NCBI RefSeq assembly: GCF_040958095.1
Contig: NC_091230.1
Span: 8,429,304-8,493,303, forward strand
Origin: Procambarus clarkii
Lineage: Eukaryota; Arthropoda; Malacostraca; Decapoda; Cambaridae
DNA: 64,000 nucleotides
Direction: 5' to 3'
How positions within the stretch are numbered: the first letter of the stretch is position 1; each line of letters opens with the position of its first letter. The notes below the pieces were generated by a model. That model saw nothing but the letters and a program-made list of their open reading frames with translations, had not been told where the DNA came from and ran no database searches. Shown here in pieces: positions 11,340 through 21,640 of this stretch. The translations under genes and the position numbers were made by a program.

Positions 11340-11725
11340 ACTGAACCAGTATTTTCCCAATTTATTGATGGAGTGGGTAATGAATGGATGTCGAGGGCAC
11401 TTGGTGTCAATTGCCGGCTGGAGAGATATTGCAAATCAAATGCAATATCTATCATAGACAACTGGGAACACTTCTATGGAAGAAATGAAATGTATGCTCG
11501 TGATGGGGTGTATCTATCGAGGGCTGGGGTTGTTGCTGTTGCGAACTCGGTGGAACCAATGGTTTGAGGTGTTTGTTTGGGTTTAAACTGTTAGTAGATA
11601 GTGGTATGTGAATTGATTTGGAGGAAGGAGGTAATAAAAGTATGTGTTCGTGGGAGAAAGGAAATGGCAAAACGATCAGGTTAAGAAAAGGGCCTCAAAA
11701 TAACAATTAACTTTGGGTATATTAC
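11340..11725 (+). mobile_element. Inverted CR1 fragment, third copy
   Basis: Same patchwork as at 2195-2580, offset exactly 9,145 bp. The ORF1 esterase C-terminus ends at 11565-11567 and the ORF2 start is decayed. Confidence 0.8.
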
Positions 11726-11730
11726 ACTTA

Positions 11731-12154
11731 AGAAGAACTAAGTTAATTCCCCAAATTACAAATCTTTCATATGAAGAAAGATTAACAAAGCTTAAGTTGC
11801 ATTCACTGGAAAGGCGAAGAGTTAGGGGTGACATGATAGAGGTTTACAAGTGGGTGAATACACATAACAAAAGGGATATTAATAGGGTATTAAAAGTATC
11901 AACACAAGACACAACACGAAACAATGAGTATAAATTTGATAAGTTTAGATTTAGGAAAGACTTGGGTAAATACCGGTTCAGTAACAGGGTTGTTGATTTG
12001 TGGAACCAATTGCCGCGTAACATTGTGGAGGTGGGGTCCCTCGATTGTTTCAAGCATGGGTTGGACATGTATATGAGTGGGATTGGGTGGTTATAAATAG
12101 GAGCTGCCTCGTATGGGCCAATGGGCCTTCTGCAGTTGCCTTTGTTCTTAAGAA
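11731..12154 (+). mobile_element. 5'-truncated CR1 3' end
   Basis: ORF2 C-terminal domain (stop at 12094-12096), 3' UTR module and tail. It corresponds to 2586-3009 at the 9,145-bp offset. A B-type fragment in the same orientation follows it directly. Confidence 0.88.
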
Positions 12155-12164
12155 GAACATAACT

Positions 12165-13470
12165 GATACAGGTCAAATAACAGATAGTGATGAAGAGATG
12201 AGTAGTATTTTTAATAAATATTTTGTATCTGTATTTACTAAAGAGGAACTTAACAATATGCCTTCAGCTGAACAAGTCTATGTGGGTGGGGACGAGGACA
12301 GGTTGACGAGTTTAGCAGTTACCAGGGAGGATGTTCTTAAACAAATAGTAAAACTCAAACCAAACAAATCCCCAGGGCCGGATGAAGTGTTTGCCAGGGT
12401 GCTTAAAGAATGCAAAGAGGAGCTTTGTGACCCACTGTCAACCATATTTAATAAATCAATAGAGTCAGGCAGAGTGCCAGAGTTTTGGAAAGTTGCTAAT
12501 GTGATACCAGTTTTTAAGAAAGGAGATAGATCACTTGCGTCTAACTATCGACCAATTAGCCTAACGTCTATTGTGGGAAAGTTACTCGAATCTATAATAG
12601 CAAATAAAATTCGTCTTCATCTTGAAAAACATAAATTAATAATTGAGTCTCAACATGGTTTTATAAATGGCCGTTCATGTTTAACAAATTTGTTATCTTT
12701 TTATTCTAGCATTGTTGAGGCAGTTGATAGTGGTAAGGATTGCGATGTTGTATACCTTGACTTTAGCAAAGCTTTTGATACAGTGCCACATGAAAGACTG
12801 ATTAAAAAGATAGAGTCTCATGGTATTGGGGGTGCTATATTAAGCTGGATTAGGGCATGGCTATACCAAAGGAAACAGAGAGTTAGTATAAATGGAATCA
12901 AGTCAGAGTGGGAAAATGTTGTAAGTGGAGTGCCTCAAGGCTATGTCCTGGGACCTCTGTTGTTTATAATATATATAAATGATTTAGATTCAGGTTTGAG
13001 TAGCAACATTTGCAAATTTGCCGATGATACGAAAATCGGTAGGGAAATTAATTCGGAGGAGGACTCACTATCACTTCAAGTTGATCTAGATAGGGTTTTG
13101 AAATGGTCAAAGGATTGGCAGATGCAGTTTAATGCTGATAAATGTAAAGTTCTGGGGTTAGGTAATGATGATAGAGTTACAAGATACGAGCTAGATGGTG
13201 TTGTGATTGCGAAGTCGGATTGCGAAAGGGATCTGGGAGTAATGATTAGTAAGAATTTAAAACAAAAGGATCAATGCATAAATGTTCGTAATAAGGCAAA
13301 TCGGACACTTGGATTTATTAATCGCAGCGTTAGTAACAAGACACCTGGTGTGGTTCTCAAGCTATATCTTGCTCTAGTTAGGCCCCATTTAGATTATGCA
13401 GTTCAGTTTTGGTCGCCATATTATAGAATGGATATAAATTCACTTGAACGTGTCCAGCGTAGGATGACAT
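12165..13470 (+). mobile_element. CR1 ORF2 RT fragment, B-type, no 3' end
   Basis: Plus-strand coding from the linker (TGQITDSDEEMSS) through the RT to RVQRRMT. The frame is open to 13472 and fuses upstream with the read-through of the previous tail. RT motifs are intact except GVPQGYVLGP, where the conserved Ser is Tyr; FADDTKIG is present. It ends abruptly where a minus-strand tail begins at 13474. It forms an inverted pair with 13900-15205, with a spacer of about 430 bp. Confidence 0.88.
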
Positions 13471-13473
13471 AAG

Positions 13474-13540
13474 AACATAAGAACATAAGAACAAAGGTAA
13501 CTGCAGAAGGCCTATTGGCCCATACGAGGCAGCTCCTATT
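13474..13540 (-). repeat. CR1 3' UTR and octamer tail of the best-preserved element
   Basis: Three TTCTTATG octamers are followed (minus sense, read inward) by the shared 3' module with CTGCAG, GGCC-AATA-GGCC and GGAGCTGCC, ending at the ORF2 stop. The GGCC/GGCC arms can form a small hairpin. In target-primed reverse transcription the 3' end is what the RT recognises. Confidence 0.85.
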
Positions 13541-16477
13541 CTATAACCACCCAATCCCACTCATATACTTGTCCAACCCGTGCTTGAAACAATCGAGGGA
13601 CCCCACCTCCACAATGTTACGCGGCAATTGGTTCCACAAATCAACAACCCTGTTACTGAACCAGTATTTACCCAAGTCTTTCCTAAATCTAAACTTATCC
13701 AATTTATATCCATTGTTTCGTGTTCTGTCCTGTGTTGATACTTTTAATACCCTATTAATATCCCCCCGGTTATGTCCATTCATCCACTTGTAAACCTCTA
13801 TCATGTCACCCCTAACTCTTCGCCTTTCCAGTGAATGCAACTTAAGCTTTGTTAATCTTTCTTCATATGAAAGATTTCTAATTTGGGGAATTAACTTAGT
13901 CATCCTACGCTGGACACGTTCAAGTGAATTTATATCCATTCTATAATATGGCGACCAAAACTGAACTGCATAATCTAAATGGGGCCTAACTAGAGCAAGA
14001 TATAGCTTGAGAACCACACCAGGTGTCTTGTTACTAACGCTGCGATTAATAAATCCAAGTGTCCGATTTGCCTTATTACGAACATTTATGCATTGATCCT
14101 TTTGTTTTAAATTCTTACTAATCATAACTCCCAGATCCCTTTCGCAATCCGACTTCGCAATCACAACACCATCTAGCTCGTATCTTGTAACTCTATCATC
14201 ATTACCTAACCTCAGAACTTTACATTTATCAGCATTAAACTGCATCTGCCAATCCTTTGACCATTTCAAAACCCTATCTAGATCAACTTGAAGTGATAGT
14301 GAGTCCTCCTCCGAATTAATTTCCCTACCGATTTTCGTATCATCGGCAAATTTGCAAATGTTGCTACTCAAACCTGAATCTAAATCATTTATATATATTA
14401 TAAACAACAGAGGTCCCAGGACAGAGCCTTGAGGCACTCCACTTACAACATTTTCCCACTCTGACTTGATTCCATTTATACTAACTCTCTGTTTCCTTTG
14501 GTATAGCCATGCCCTAATCCAGCTTAATATAGCACCCCCAATACCATGAGACTCTATTTTTTTAATCAGTCTTTCATGTGGCACTGTATCAAAAGCTTTG
14601 CTAAAGTCAAGGTATACAACATCGCAATCCTTACCACTATCAACTGCCTCAACAATGCTAGAATAAAAAGATAACAAATTTGTTAAACATGAACGGCCAT
14701 TTATAAAACCATGTTGCGACTCAATTATTAATTTATGTTTTTCAAGATGAAGACGAATTTTATTTGCTATTATAGATTCGAGTAACTTTCCCACAATAGA
14801 CGTTAGGCTAATTGGTCGATAGTTAGACGCAAGTGATCTATCTCCTTTCTTAAAAACTGGTATCACATTAGCAACTTTCCAAAACTCTGGCACTCTGCCT
14901 GACTCTATTGATTTATTAAATATGGTTGACAGTGGGTCACAAAGCTCCTCTTTGCATTCTTTAAGCACCCTAGCAAACACTTCATCCGGCCCTGGGGATT
15001 TGTTTGGTTTGAGTTTTACTATTTGTTTAAGAACATCCTCCCTGGTAACTGCTAAACTCGTCAACCTGTCCTCGTCCCCACCCACATAGACTTGTTCGGC
15101 TGAAGGCATATTGTTAAGTTCCTCTTTAGTAAATACAGATACAAAATATTTATTAAAAATACTACTCATCTCTTCATCACTATCTGTTATTTGACCTGTC
15201 TCAGTTTTTAATGGACCTATCCTTTCCCTAGTCTTAGTACGATATAACTGAAAAAACCCTTTAGGATTTGTCTTTGCTTGCCCTGCTATGCGAACTTCAT
15301 AGTTTCTTTTTGCTTTCCTTATCTCTTTTTTAACATTTCTAACCAGTTGTACGAATTCCTGTTCTAAAGTGACCTCCCCATTTTTAATCCTTTTGTACCA
15401 AGCTCTCTTTTTACCTATAAGGTTCTTCAAATTCTTTGTTATCCACTTTGGGTCATTAGTATACGATCTATTCAATTTGTATGGTATACTACGTTCCTGT
15501 GCTTTGTTTAGAATATTCTTAAATAAGTTATATATTGAATCCACATCGAAATCCCCATTTAAGTCACCTATCGCTGGGTTCATGTCTCGCTCCAAGACCG
15601 GCCCACACCCCATACCCAAGCCATTCCAATCAATTTGACCCAAAAAATTTCTTAGGCTATTAAAATCAGCTTTTCGAAAATCTGGCACTTTAACAGAATT
15701 TTCTCCTACTGGTCTATTCCATTCTATGCTAAATCTGATTTCTTTGTGATCACTGCTCCCTAGCTCACTCCCTATTTCGATGTCATTAATTTGCGTTTCC
15801 CTGTTAGTTAACACTAAATCTAAAATATTATTTTCCCGTGTTGGTTCCTTAATGTGTTGCGTAAGAAAGCAATCGTCAATTAATTCTAGAAAATCTTCTG
15901 CTTCACTATTCCCTGTTTTGTTCAACCAGTTTATTCCGCTAAAATTAAAGTCACCCATGACATAAATACTGTTAGATCTAGATGCTCTAGATATTTCATC
16001 CCATAGATGCTTTGCTTCCATTCTGTCTAAATTTGGTGGCCTATATATTACTCCTATTATAATATTATTACCTTTTTCGTTTAATTCAATCCAAATAGTT
16101 TCTGTGTGTGGCTCTGTTTTGATTCCCTCTTTGAGACTACATTTCAAATTGTCCCTAACATATATGGCTACTCCACCTCCTCGTCTAATATATCTATCTG
16201 TGTGAAATAGTTTAAATCCATATATTTGATATTCAGCTAATAGTTCTCTATTTTCTACATTCATCCACGTTTCGGTAAGTGCAATAATATCTATTTTTTC
16301 TGTGCAGACAAGAGCATTTAATTCGTTAATTTTATTTCTTAGACTTCTACTGTTAGTGTAATATACCCTAAGTGAATTGTTATTTTGCGGACCTTCTCTT
16401 TCCCTGATCGTTTTGCCAATTCCTTTCTCCCACAAACACATACTTTTATTACCTCCTTCCTCCAAATCAATTCCCAT
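13541..16477 (-). CDS. CR1-type LINE ORF2, intact endonuclease-reverse transcriptase (B-type)
   Basis: 978 aa from ATG 16477 (MGIDLEEGG); an in-frame TTG 33 nt upstream is not a plausible start. Endonuclease: YTNSRS near 40-45, TETW 68-71, GDFN 175-178, SDH 242-244. Reverse transcriptase: YRPISLTS 553-560, QHGFINGRSC near 588-597, LDFSKAFD 623-630, GVPQGSVLGP 680-689, and FADD 710-713 with the catalytic Asp pair. The C-terminal domain (YEERLTKLKLHSLERRR, DLWNQLPR) is typical of CR1/L2/Jockey ORF2. No stop or frameshift, so this copy is young. It nicks target DNA and reverse-transcribes its own RNA from the nick. ORF1 lies 11 nt upstream. Confidence 0.95.
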   Translation of the reverse strand: MGIDLEEGGNKSMCLWEKGIGKTIREREGPQNNNSLRVYYTNSRSLRNKINELNALVCTEKIDIIALTETWMNVENRELLAEYQIYGFKLFHTDRYIRRGGGVAIYVRDNLKCSLKEGIKTEPHTETIWIELNEKGNNIIIGVIYRPPNLDRMEAKHLWDEISRASRSNSIYVMGDFNFSGINWLNKTGNSEAEDFLELIDDCFLTQHIKEPTRENNILDLVLTNRETQINDIEIGSELGSSDHKEIRFSIEWNRPVGENSVKVPDFRKADFNSLRNFLGQIDWNGLGMGCGPVLERDMNPAIGDLNGDFDVDSIYNLFKNILNKAQERSIPYKLNRSYTNDPKWITKNLKNLIGKKRAWYKRIKNGEVTLEQEFVQLVRNVKKEIRKAKRNYEVRIAGQAKTNPKGFFQLYRTKTRERIGPLKTETGQITDSDEEMSSIFNKYFVSVFTKEELNNMPSAEQVYVGGDEDRLTSLAVTREDVLKQIVKLKPNKSPGPDEVFARVLKECKEELCDPLSTIFNKSIESGRVPEFWKVANVIPVFKKGDRSLASNYRPISLTSIVGKLLESIIANKIRLHLEKHKLIIESQHGFINGRSCLTNLLSFYSSIVEAVDSGKDCDVVYLDFSKAFDTVPHERLIKKIESHGIGGAILSWIRAWLYQRKQRVSINGIKSEWENVVSGVPQGSVLGPLLFIIYINDLDSGLSSNICKFADDTKIGREINSEEDSLSLQVDLDRVLKWSKDWQMQFNADKCKVLRLGNDDRVTRYELDGVVIAKSDCERDLGVMISKNLKQKDQCINVRNKANRTLGFINRSVSNKTPGVVLKLYLALVRPHLDYAVQFWSPYYRMDINSLERVQRRMTKLIPQIRNLSYEERLTKLKLHSLERRRVRGDMIEVYKWMNGHNRGDINRVLKVSTQDRTRNNGYKLDKFRFRKDLGKYWFSNRVVDLWNQLPRNIVEVGSLDCFKHGLDKYMSGIGWL

Positions 16478-16488
16478 ACCTCTATCTA

Positions 16489-17325
16489 CTAACAGTTTAA
16501 ACCCAAACAAACACCTCTAACCACTTCTTCTAGCGAGTTCGCAACAGCAACAACCCCAGCTCTCGATAGATGCACCCCATCACGAGCATACATTTCATTT
16601 CTTCCATAGAAGTGTTCCCAGTTGTCTATGAAAGATATTGCATTTGATTTGCAATATCTTTCCAGCCGGCAATTGACACCAAGTGCCCTCGATATCCATT
16701 CATTTCCCACTCCCTTTCTTGGAAGAATGCCACATATGATCGGGATTCCTCCCTTGCTCCTAACTAACTCTATGGCTGTTTTATACCTCTGAATCAGTTC
16801 CTCACTCCTGACTCGACCAACATCATTTCCTCCCACGCTAATGCAAATAATGGGATTGTTCCCATTACCAGCCATAATATCATTCATGTTGTTTATAATA
16901 TCACCAATGCCAGCTCCGGGATAGCAAACCCTTAACCTGTTCCCCCTATCTCTAGCACAAAACGTTCTATCCAAATACCTTATCTGGGAATCTCCCACAA
17001 CTAATGTTTGCTTAGGTACTTCCTTTACTTTCTGAGGGGCCTGCGCTTCCTTTCTCTTCGTTGCTTTCCCTTTTGCGCGATCCACAGTCTCTCCACAGCA
17101 CTCGTCCTCCAAAACGTCAAATGAATTTGAAGTTGCTATGGCGTTTGAAGGCGGCTTTATCAAAGTCTTCTTAAGGCCCCTGTCTTTCGCAACTCTCCAA
17201 GACGAGGTCCCTTTACTGCTGGTCTCCTCCTTCGTTACTTCTCGTAGTTTTTTAAGCTGACGCACCTCCTCCCGCAGAGAGTCCAACTCTGTCCTCAGGG
17301 CTCCCACTAGAGTAACCAGGCTAAG
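16489..17325 (-). CDS. CR1 ORF1 with esterase domain, 5'-truncated (B-type)
   Basis: Open from about 17322 (LVTLVGALRTELDSLREEV) to a stop at 16489-16491, roughly 278 residues. The start ATG is absent because an inverted 3'-end fragment abuts at 17325. Compared with A-type ORF1 about 25 N-terminal residues are missing, and the middle differs (KKLREVTKEETSSKGTSSW; SNAIATSNSFDVLEDECC). Esterase blocks VVGDSQIRYLD, SVGGND and DGVHLSRAG are intact. Confidence 0.88.
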   Translation of the reverse strand, partial: LSLVTLVGALRTELDSLREEVRQLKKLREVTKEETSSKGTSSWRVAKDRGLKKTLIKPPSNAIATSNSFDVLEDECCGETVDRAKGKATKRKEAQAPQKVKEVPKQTLVVGDSQIRYLDRTFCARDRGNRLRVCYPGAGIGDIINNMNDIMAGNGNNPIICISVGGNDVGRVRSEELIQRYKTAIELVRSKGGIPIICGILPRKGVGNEWISRALGVNCRLERYCKSNAISFIDNWEHFYGRNEMYARDGVHLSRAGVVAVANSLEEVVRGVCLGLNC

Positions 17326-17328
17326 TTA

Positions 17329-17753
17329 ATGACTAAGTTAATTCCCCAAATTAGAAATCTTTCATATGAAGAAAGATTAACAAAGCTTAAGTTGCATTCA
17401 CTGGAAAGGCAAAGAGTTAGGGGCGACATGATAGAGGTTTACAAGTGGGTGAATGGACATAACAAGGAGGATATTAATAGGGTATTAAAAGTATCAACAC
17501 AGGACAGAACACGAAACAATGGGTATAAATTGGATAAGCTTAGATTTAGGAAAGACTTGGGTAAATACTGGTTCAGTAACAGGGTTGTTGATTTGTGGAA
17601 CCAATTGCCGCGTAACGTGGTGGAGGTGGGGTCCCTCGATTGTTTCAAGCGCGGATTGGACAAGTATATGAGTGGGATTGGGTGGTTATAGAATAGGAGC
17701 TGCCTCGAATGGGCCAATAGGCCTTCTGCAGTTACCTTTGTTCTTATGTTCTT
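17329..17753 (+). mobile_element. 5'-truncated CR1 3' end (B-type)
   Basis: ORF2 C-terminal domain from MTKLIPQIRN to SGIGWL (stop 17689-17691), 3' UTR module, and two octamers ending at about 17753. It sits tail-to-tail with the minus-strand element that starts at 17754, forming a palindrome with arms of about 420 bp. Confidence 0.9.
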
Positions 17754-20733
17754 ATAAGAACAAAGGCAACTGCAGAAGGCCCATTGGCCCATACGAGGCA
17801 GCTCCTATTTATAACCACCCAATCCCACTCATATACATGTCCAACCCATGCTTGAAACAATCGAGGGACCCCACCTCCACAATGATACGCGGCAATTGGT
17901 TCCACAAATCAACAACCCTGTTACTGAACCGGTATTTACCCAAGTCTTTCCTAAATCTAAACTTATCAAATTTATACTCATTGTTTCGTGTTGTGTCTTG
18001 TGTTGATACTTTTAATACCCTATTAATATCCCGTTTGTTATGTGTATTCACCCACTTGTAAACCTCTATCATGTCACCCCTAACTCTTCGCCTTTCCAGT
18101 GAATGCAACTTAAGCTTTGTTAATCTTTCTTCATATGAAAGATTTGTAATTTGGGGAATTAACTTAGTCATCCTAAGCTGGACACGTTCAAGTGAATTTA
18201 TATCCATTCTATAATATGGCGACCAAAACTGAACTGCATAATCTAAATGGGGCCTAACTAGAGCAAGATATAGCTTGAGAACCACACCAGGTGTCTTGTT
18301 ACTAATGCTGCGATTAATAAATCCAAGTGTCCTATTTGCCTTATTACGAACATTTATGCATTGATCCTTTTGTTTTAAATTCTTACTAATCATAACTCCC
18401 AGATCACTTTCGCAATCTCAACACCATCTAGCTCGTATCTTGTAACTCTATCATTATTACCTAGCCTCAGAACTTTACATTTATCAGCATTAAACTGCAT
18501 TTGCCAATCCTTTGACCATTTCAAAACCCTATCTATATCAACTTGAAGTGATAGTGAGTCCTCCTCCGAATTAATTTCCCTACCGATTTTTGTATCATCG
18601 GCAAATTTGCAAATGTTGCTACTCAAACCTGAATCTAAATCATTCATATATATTATAAACACCAGAGGTCCCAGGACAGAGCCCTGAGGTACTCCACTAA
18701 CAACATTATCCCACTCTGACTTAACCCCATTTATACTAACTCTCTGTTTTCTTTGGAATAGCCATGCCCTAATCCAAGTTAATATAGCACCCCCAATACC
18801 ATGAGCTTCTATTTTTTTAATTAGTCTTTCATGTGGCACTGTATCAAAAGCTTTGCTAAAGTCAAGGTATACAACTACGCAATCCTTACCACTATCAACT
18901 GCCTCAACAATGCTAGAATAAAAAGATAACAAATTTGTTAAACATGAACGGCCATTTATAAAACCATGTTGCGACTCAATTATTAATTTATGTTTTTCAA
19001 GATGAAGACGAATTTTATTTGCTATTATAGATTCGAGTAACTTTCCCACAATAGACGTTAGGCTAATTGGTCGATAGTTAGACGCAAGTGATCTATCTCC
19101 TTTCTTAAAAACTGGTATCACATTAGCAACTTTCCAAAACTCTGGCACTCTGCCTGACTCTATTGATTTATTAAATATGGTTGACAGTGGGTCACAAAGC
19201 TCCTCTTTGCATTCTTTAAGCACCCTAGCAAACACTTCATCCGGCCCTGGGGATTTGTTTGGTTTGAGTTTTACTATTTGTTTAAGAACATCCTCCCTGG
19301 TAACTGCTAAACTCGTCAACCTGTCCTCGTCCCCACCCACATAGACTTGTTCGGCTGAAGGCATATTGTTAAGTTCCTCTTTAGTAAATACAGATACAAA
19401 ATATTTATTAAAAATACTACTCATCTCTTCATCACTATCTGTTATTTGACCTGTCTCAGTTTTTAATGGACCTATCCTTTCCCTAGTCTTAGTATGATAT
19501 AACTGAAAAAAACCCTTTAGGATTTGTCTTTGCTTGCCCTGCTATGCGAACTTCATAGTTTCTTTTTGCTTTCCTTATCTCTTTTTTAACATTTCTAACC
19601 AGTTGTACGAATTCCTGTTCTAAAGTGACCTCCCCATTTTTAATCCTTTTGTACCAAGCTCTCTTTTTACCTATAAGGTTCTTCAAATTCTTTGTTATCC
19701 ACTTTGGGTCATTAGTATACGATCTATTCAATTTGTATGGTATACTACGTTCCTGTGCTTTGTTTAGAATATTCTTAAATAAGTTATATATTGAATCCAC
19801 ATCGAAATCCCCATTTAAGTCACCTATCGCTGGGTTCATGTCTCGCTCCAAGACCGGCCCACACCCCATACCCAAGCCTTTCCAATCAATTTGACCCAAA
19901 AAATTTCTTAGGCTATTAAAATCAGCTTTTCGAAAATCTGGCTCTTTAACAGAATTTTCTCCTACTGGTCTATTCCATTCTATGCTAAATCTGATTTCTT
20001 TGTGATCACTGCTCCCTAGCTCACTCCCTATTTCGATGTCATTAATTTGCGTTTCCCTGTTAGTTAACACTAAATCTAAAATATTATTTTCCCGTGTTGG
20101 TTCCTTAATGTGTTGCGTAAGAAAGCAATCGTCAATTAATTCTAGAAAAACTTCTGCTTCACTATTCCCTGTTTTGTTCAACCAGTTTATTCCGCTAAAA
20201 TTAAAGTCACCCATGACATAAATACTGTTAGATCTAGATGCTCTAGATATTTCATCCCATAGATGCTTTGCTTCCATTCTGTCTAAATTTGGTGGCCTAT
20301 ATATTACTCCTATTATAATATTATTAGCTTTTTCGTTTAATTCAATCCAAATAGTTTCTGTGTGTGGCTCTGTTTTGATTCCCTCTTTGAGACTACATTT
20401 CAAATTGTCCCTAACATATATGGCTACTCCACCTCCTCGTCTAATATATCTATCTGTGTGAAATAGTTTAAATCCATATATTTGATATTCAGCTAATAGT
20501 TCTCTATTTTCTACATTCATCCACGTTTCGGTAAGTGCAATAATATATATTTTTTCTGTGCAGACAAGAGCATTTAATTCGTTAATTTTATTTCTTAGAC
20601 TTCTACTGTTAGTGTAATATACCCTAAGTGAATTGTTATTTTGCGGACCTTCTCTTTCCCTGATCGTTTTGCCAATTCCTTTCTTCCACAAACACATACT
20701 TTTATTACCTCCTTCCTCCAAATCAATTCCCAT
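17754..20733 (-). pseudogene. CR1 ORF2 with tail: B/A mosaic, two frameshifts
   Basis: Tail 17754-17808; coding 17809-20733 (ATG 20733). The endonuclease and linker are B-type and open (19489-20733). One extra A in a homopolymer near 19509 shifts the frame at NPKGFF. The RT N-terminal half is B-type (KLKPNKSPGPDE, QHGFINGRS). From about 18850 toward the 3' end it is A-type (KKIEAHGIGGAILTW, WLFQRKQRVSINGVKSEWDN) and carries the 13-nt deletion near 18417, as in A copies. This is a recombinant or gene-converted copy. Confidence 0.9.
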
Positions 20734-20744
20734 ACCTCTATCTA

Positions 20745-21493
20745 CTAACAGTTTAAACCCAAACAAACACCTCTAACCACTTCTTCTAGCGAGTTCGCAA
20801 CAGCAACAACCCCAGCTCTCGATAGATGCACCCCATCACGAGCATACATTTCATTTCTTCCATAGAAGTGTTCCCAGTTGTCCATGAAAGATATTGCATT
20901 TGATTTGCAATATCTTTCCAGCCGGCAATTGACACCAAGTGCCCTCGATATCCATTCATTTCCCACTCCCTTTCTTGGAAGAATGCCACATATGATCGGG
21001 ATTCCTCCCTTGCTCCTAACTAACTCTATGGCTGTTTTATACCTCTGAATCAGTTCCTCACTCCTGACTCGACCAACATCATTTCCTCCCACGCTAATGC
21101 AAATAATGGGATTGTTCCCATTACCAGCCATAATATCATTCATGTTGTTTATAATATCACCAATGCCAGCTCCGGGATAGCAAACCCTTAACCTGTTCCC
21201 CCTATCTCTAGCACAAAACGTTCTATCCAAATACCTTATCTGGGAATCTCCCACAACTAATGTTTGCTTAGGTACTTCCTTTACTTTCTGAGGGGCCTGC
21301 GCTTCCTTTCTCTTCGTTGCTTTCCCTTTTGCGCGATCCACAGTCTCTCCACAGCACTCGTCCTCCAAAACGTCAAATGAATTTGAAGTTGCTATGGCGT
21401 TTGAAGGCGGCTTTATCAAAGTCTTCTTAAGGCCCCTGTCTTTCGCAACTCTCCAAGACGAGGTCCCTTTACTGCTGGTCTCCTCCTCCTCCT
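20745..21493 (-). CDS. CR1 ORF1 esterase, 5'-truncated (B-type)
   Basis: Open from about 21493 (EETSSKGTSSWRVAKDRG) to a stop at 20745-20747. It matches the B-type ORF1 at 16489-17325 but loses about 35 more N-terminal residues at the junction at 21494. One substitution is M for I in FMDNWEHFYG. The esterase blocks are retained. No proper start codon remains. Confidence 0.82.
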
Positions 21494-21640
21494 AATGATC
21501 CAAAGTGGATAACAAATGATCTGAAGAACCTTATTGGTAAAAAGAGAGCGTGTTACAAAAGGATTAAGAATGGGGAAGTTAGTTTAGAACAGGAATTATT
21601 ACAACTGGTTAGAAATGTCAAAAAAGAGATAAGGAAAGCA
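21494..21640 (+). mobile_element. Diverged CR1 ORF2 linker fragment
   Basis: Plus-strand coding similarity to the ORF2 linker (NDPKWIT, LKNLIGKKRACYKRIKNGEV, LVRNVKKEIRKAK). It is more diverged than its neighbours, so it is an older copy. It is bounded by a (TCC)n junction on the left and a minus-strand tail on the right. Confidence 0.75.

Noticed and set aside
12045..12165. Fusion of CR1 tail read-through with RT coding as a new gene
   Set aside because: The upstream codons are out-of-frame translation of ORF2 C-terminal sequence and the 3' UTR; there is no promoter or conserved start.
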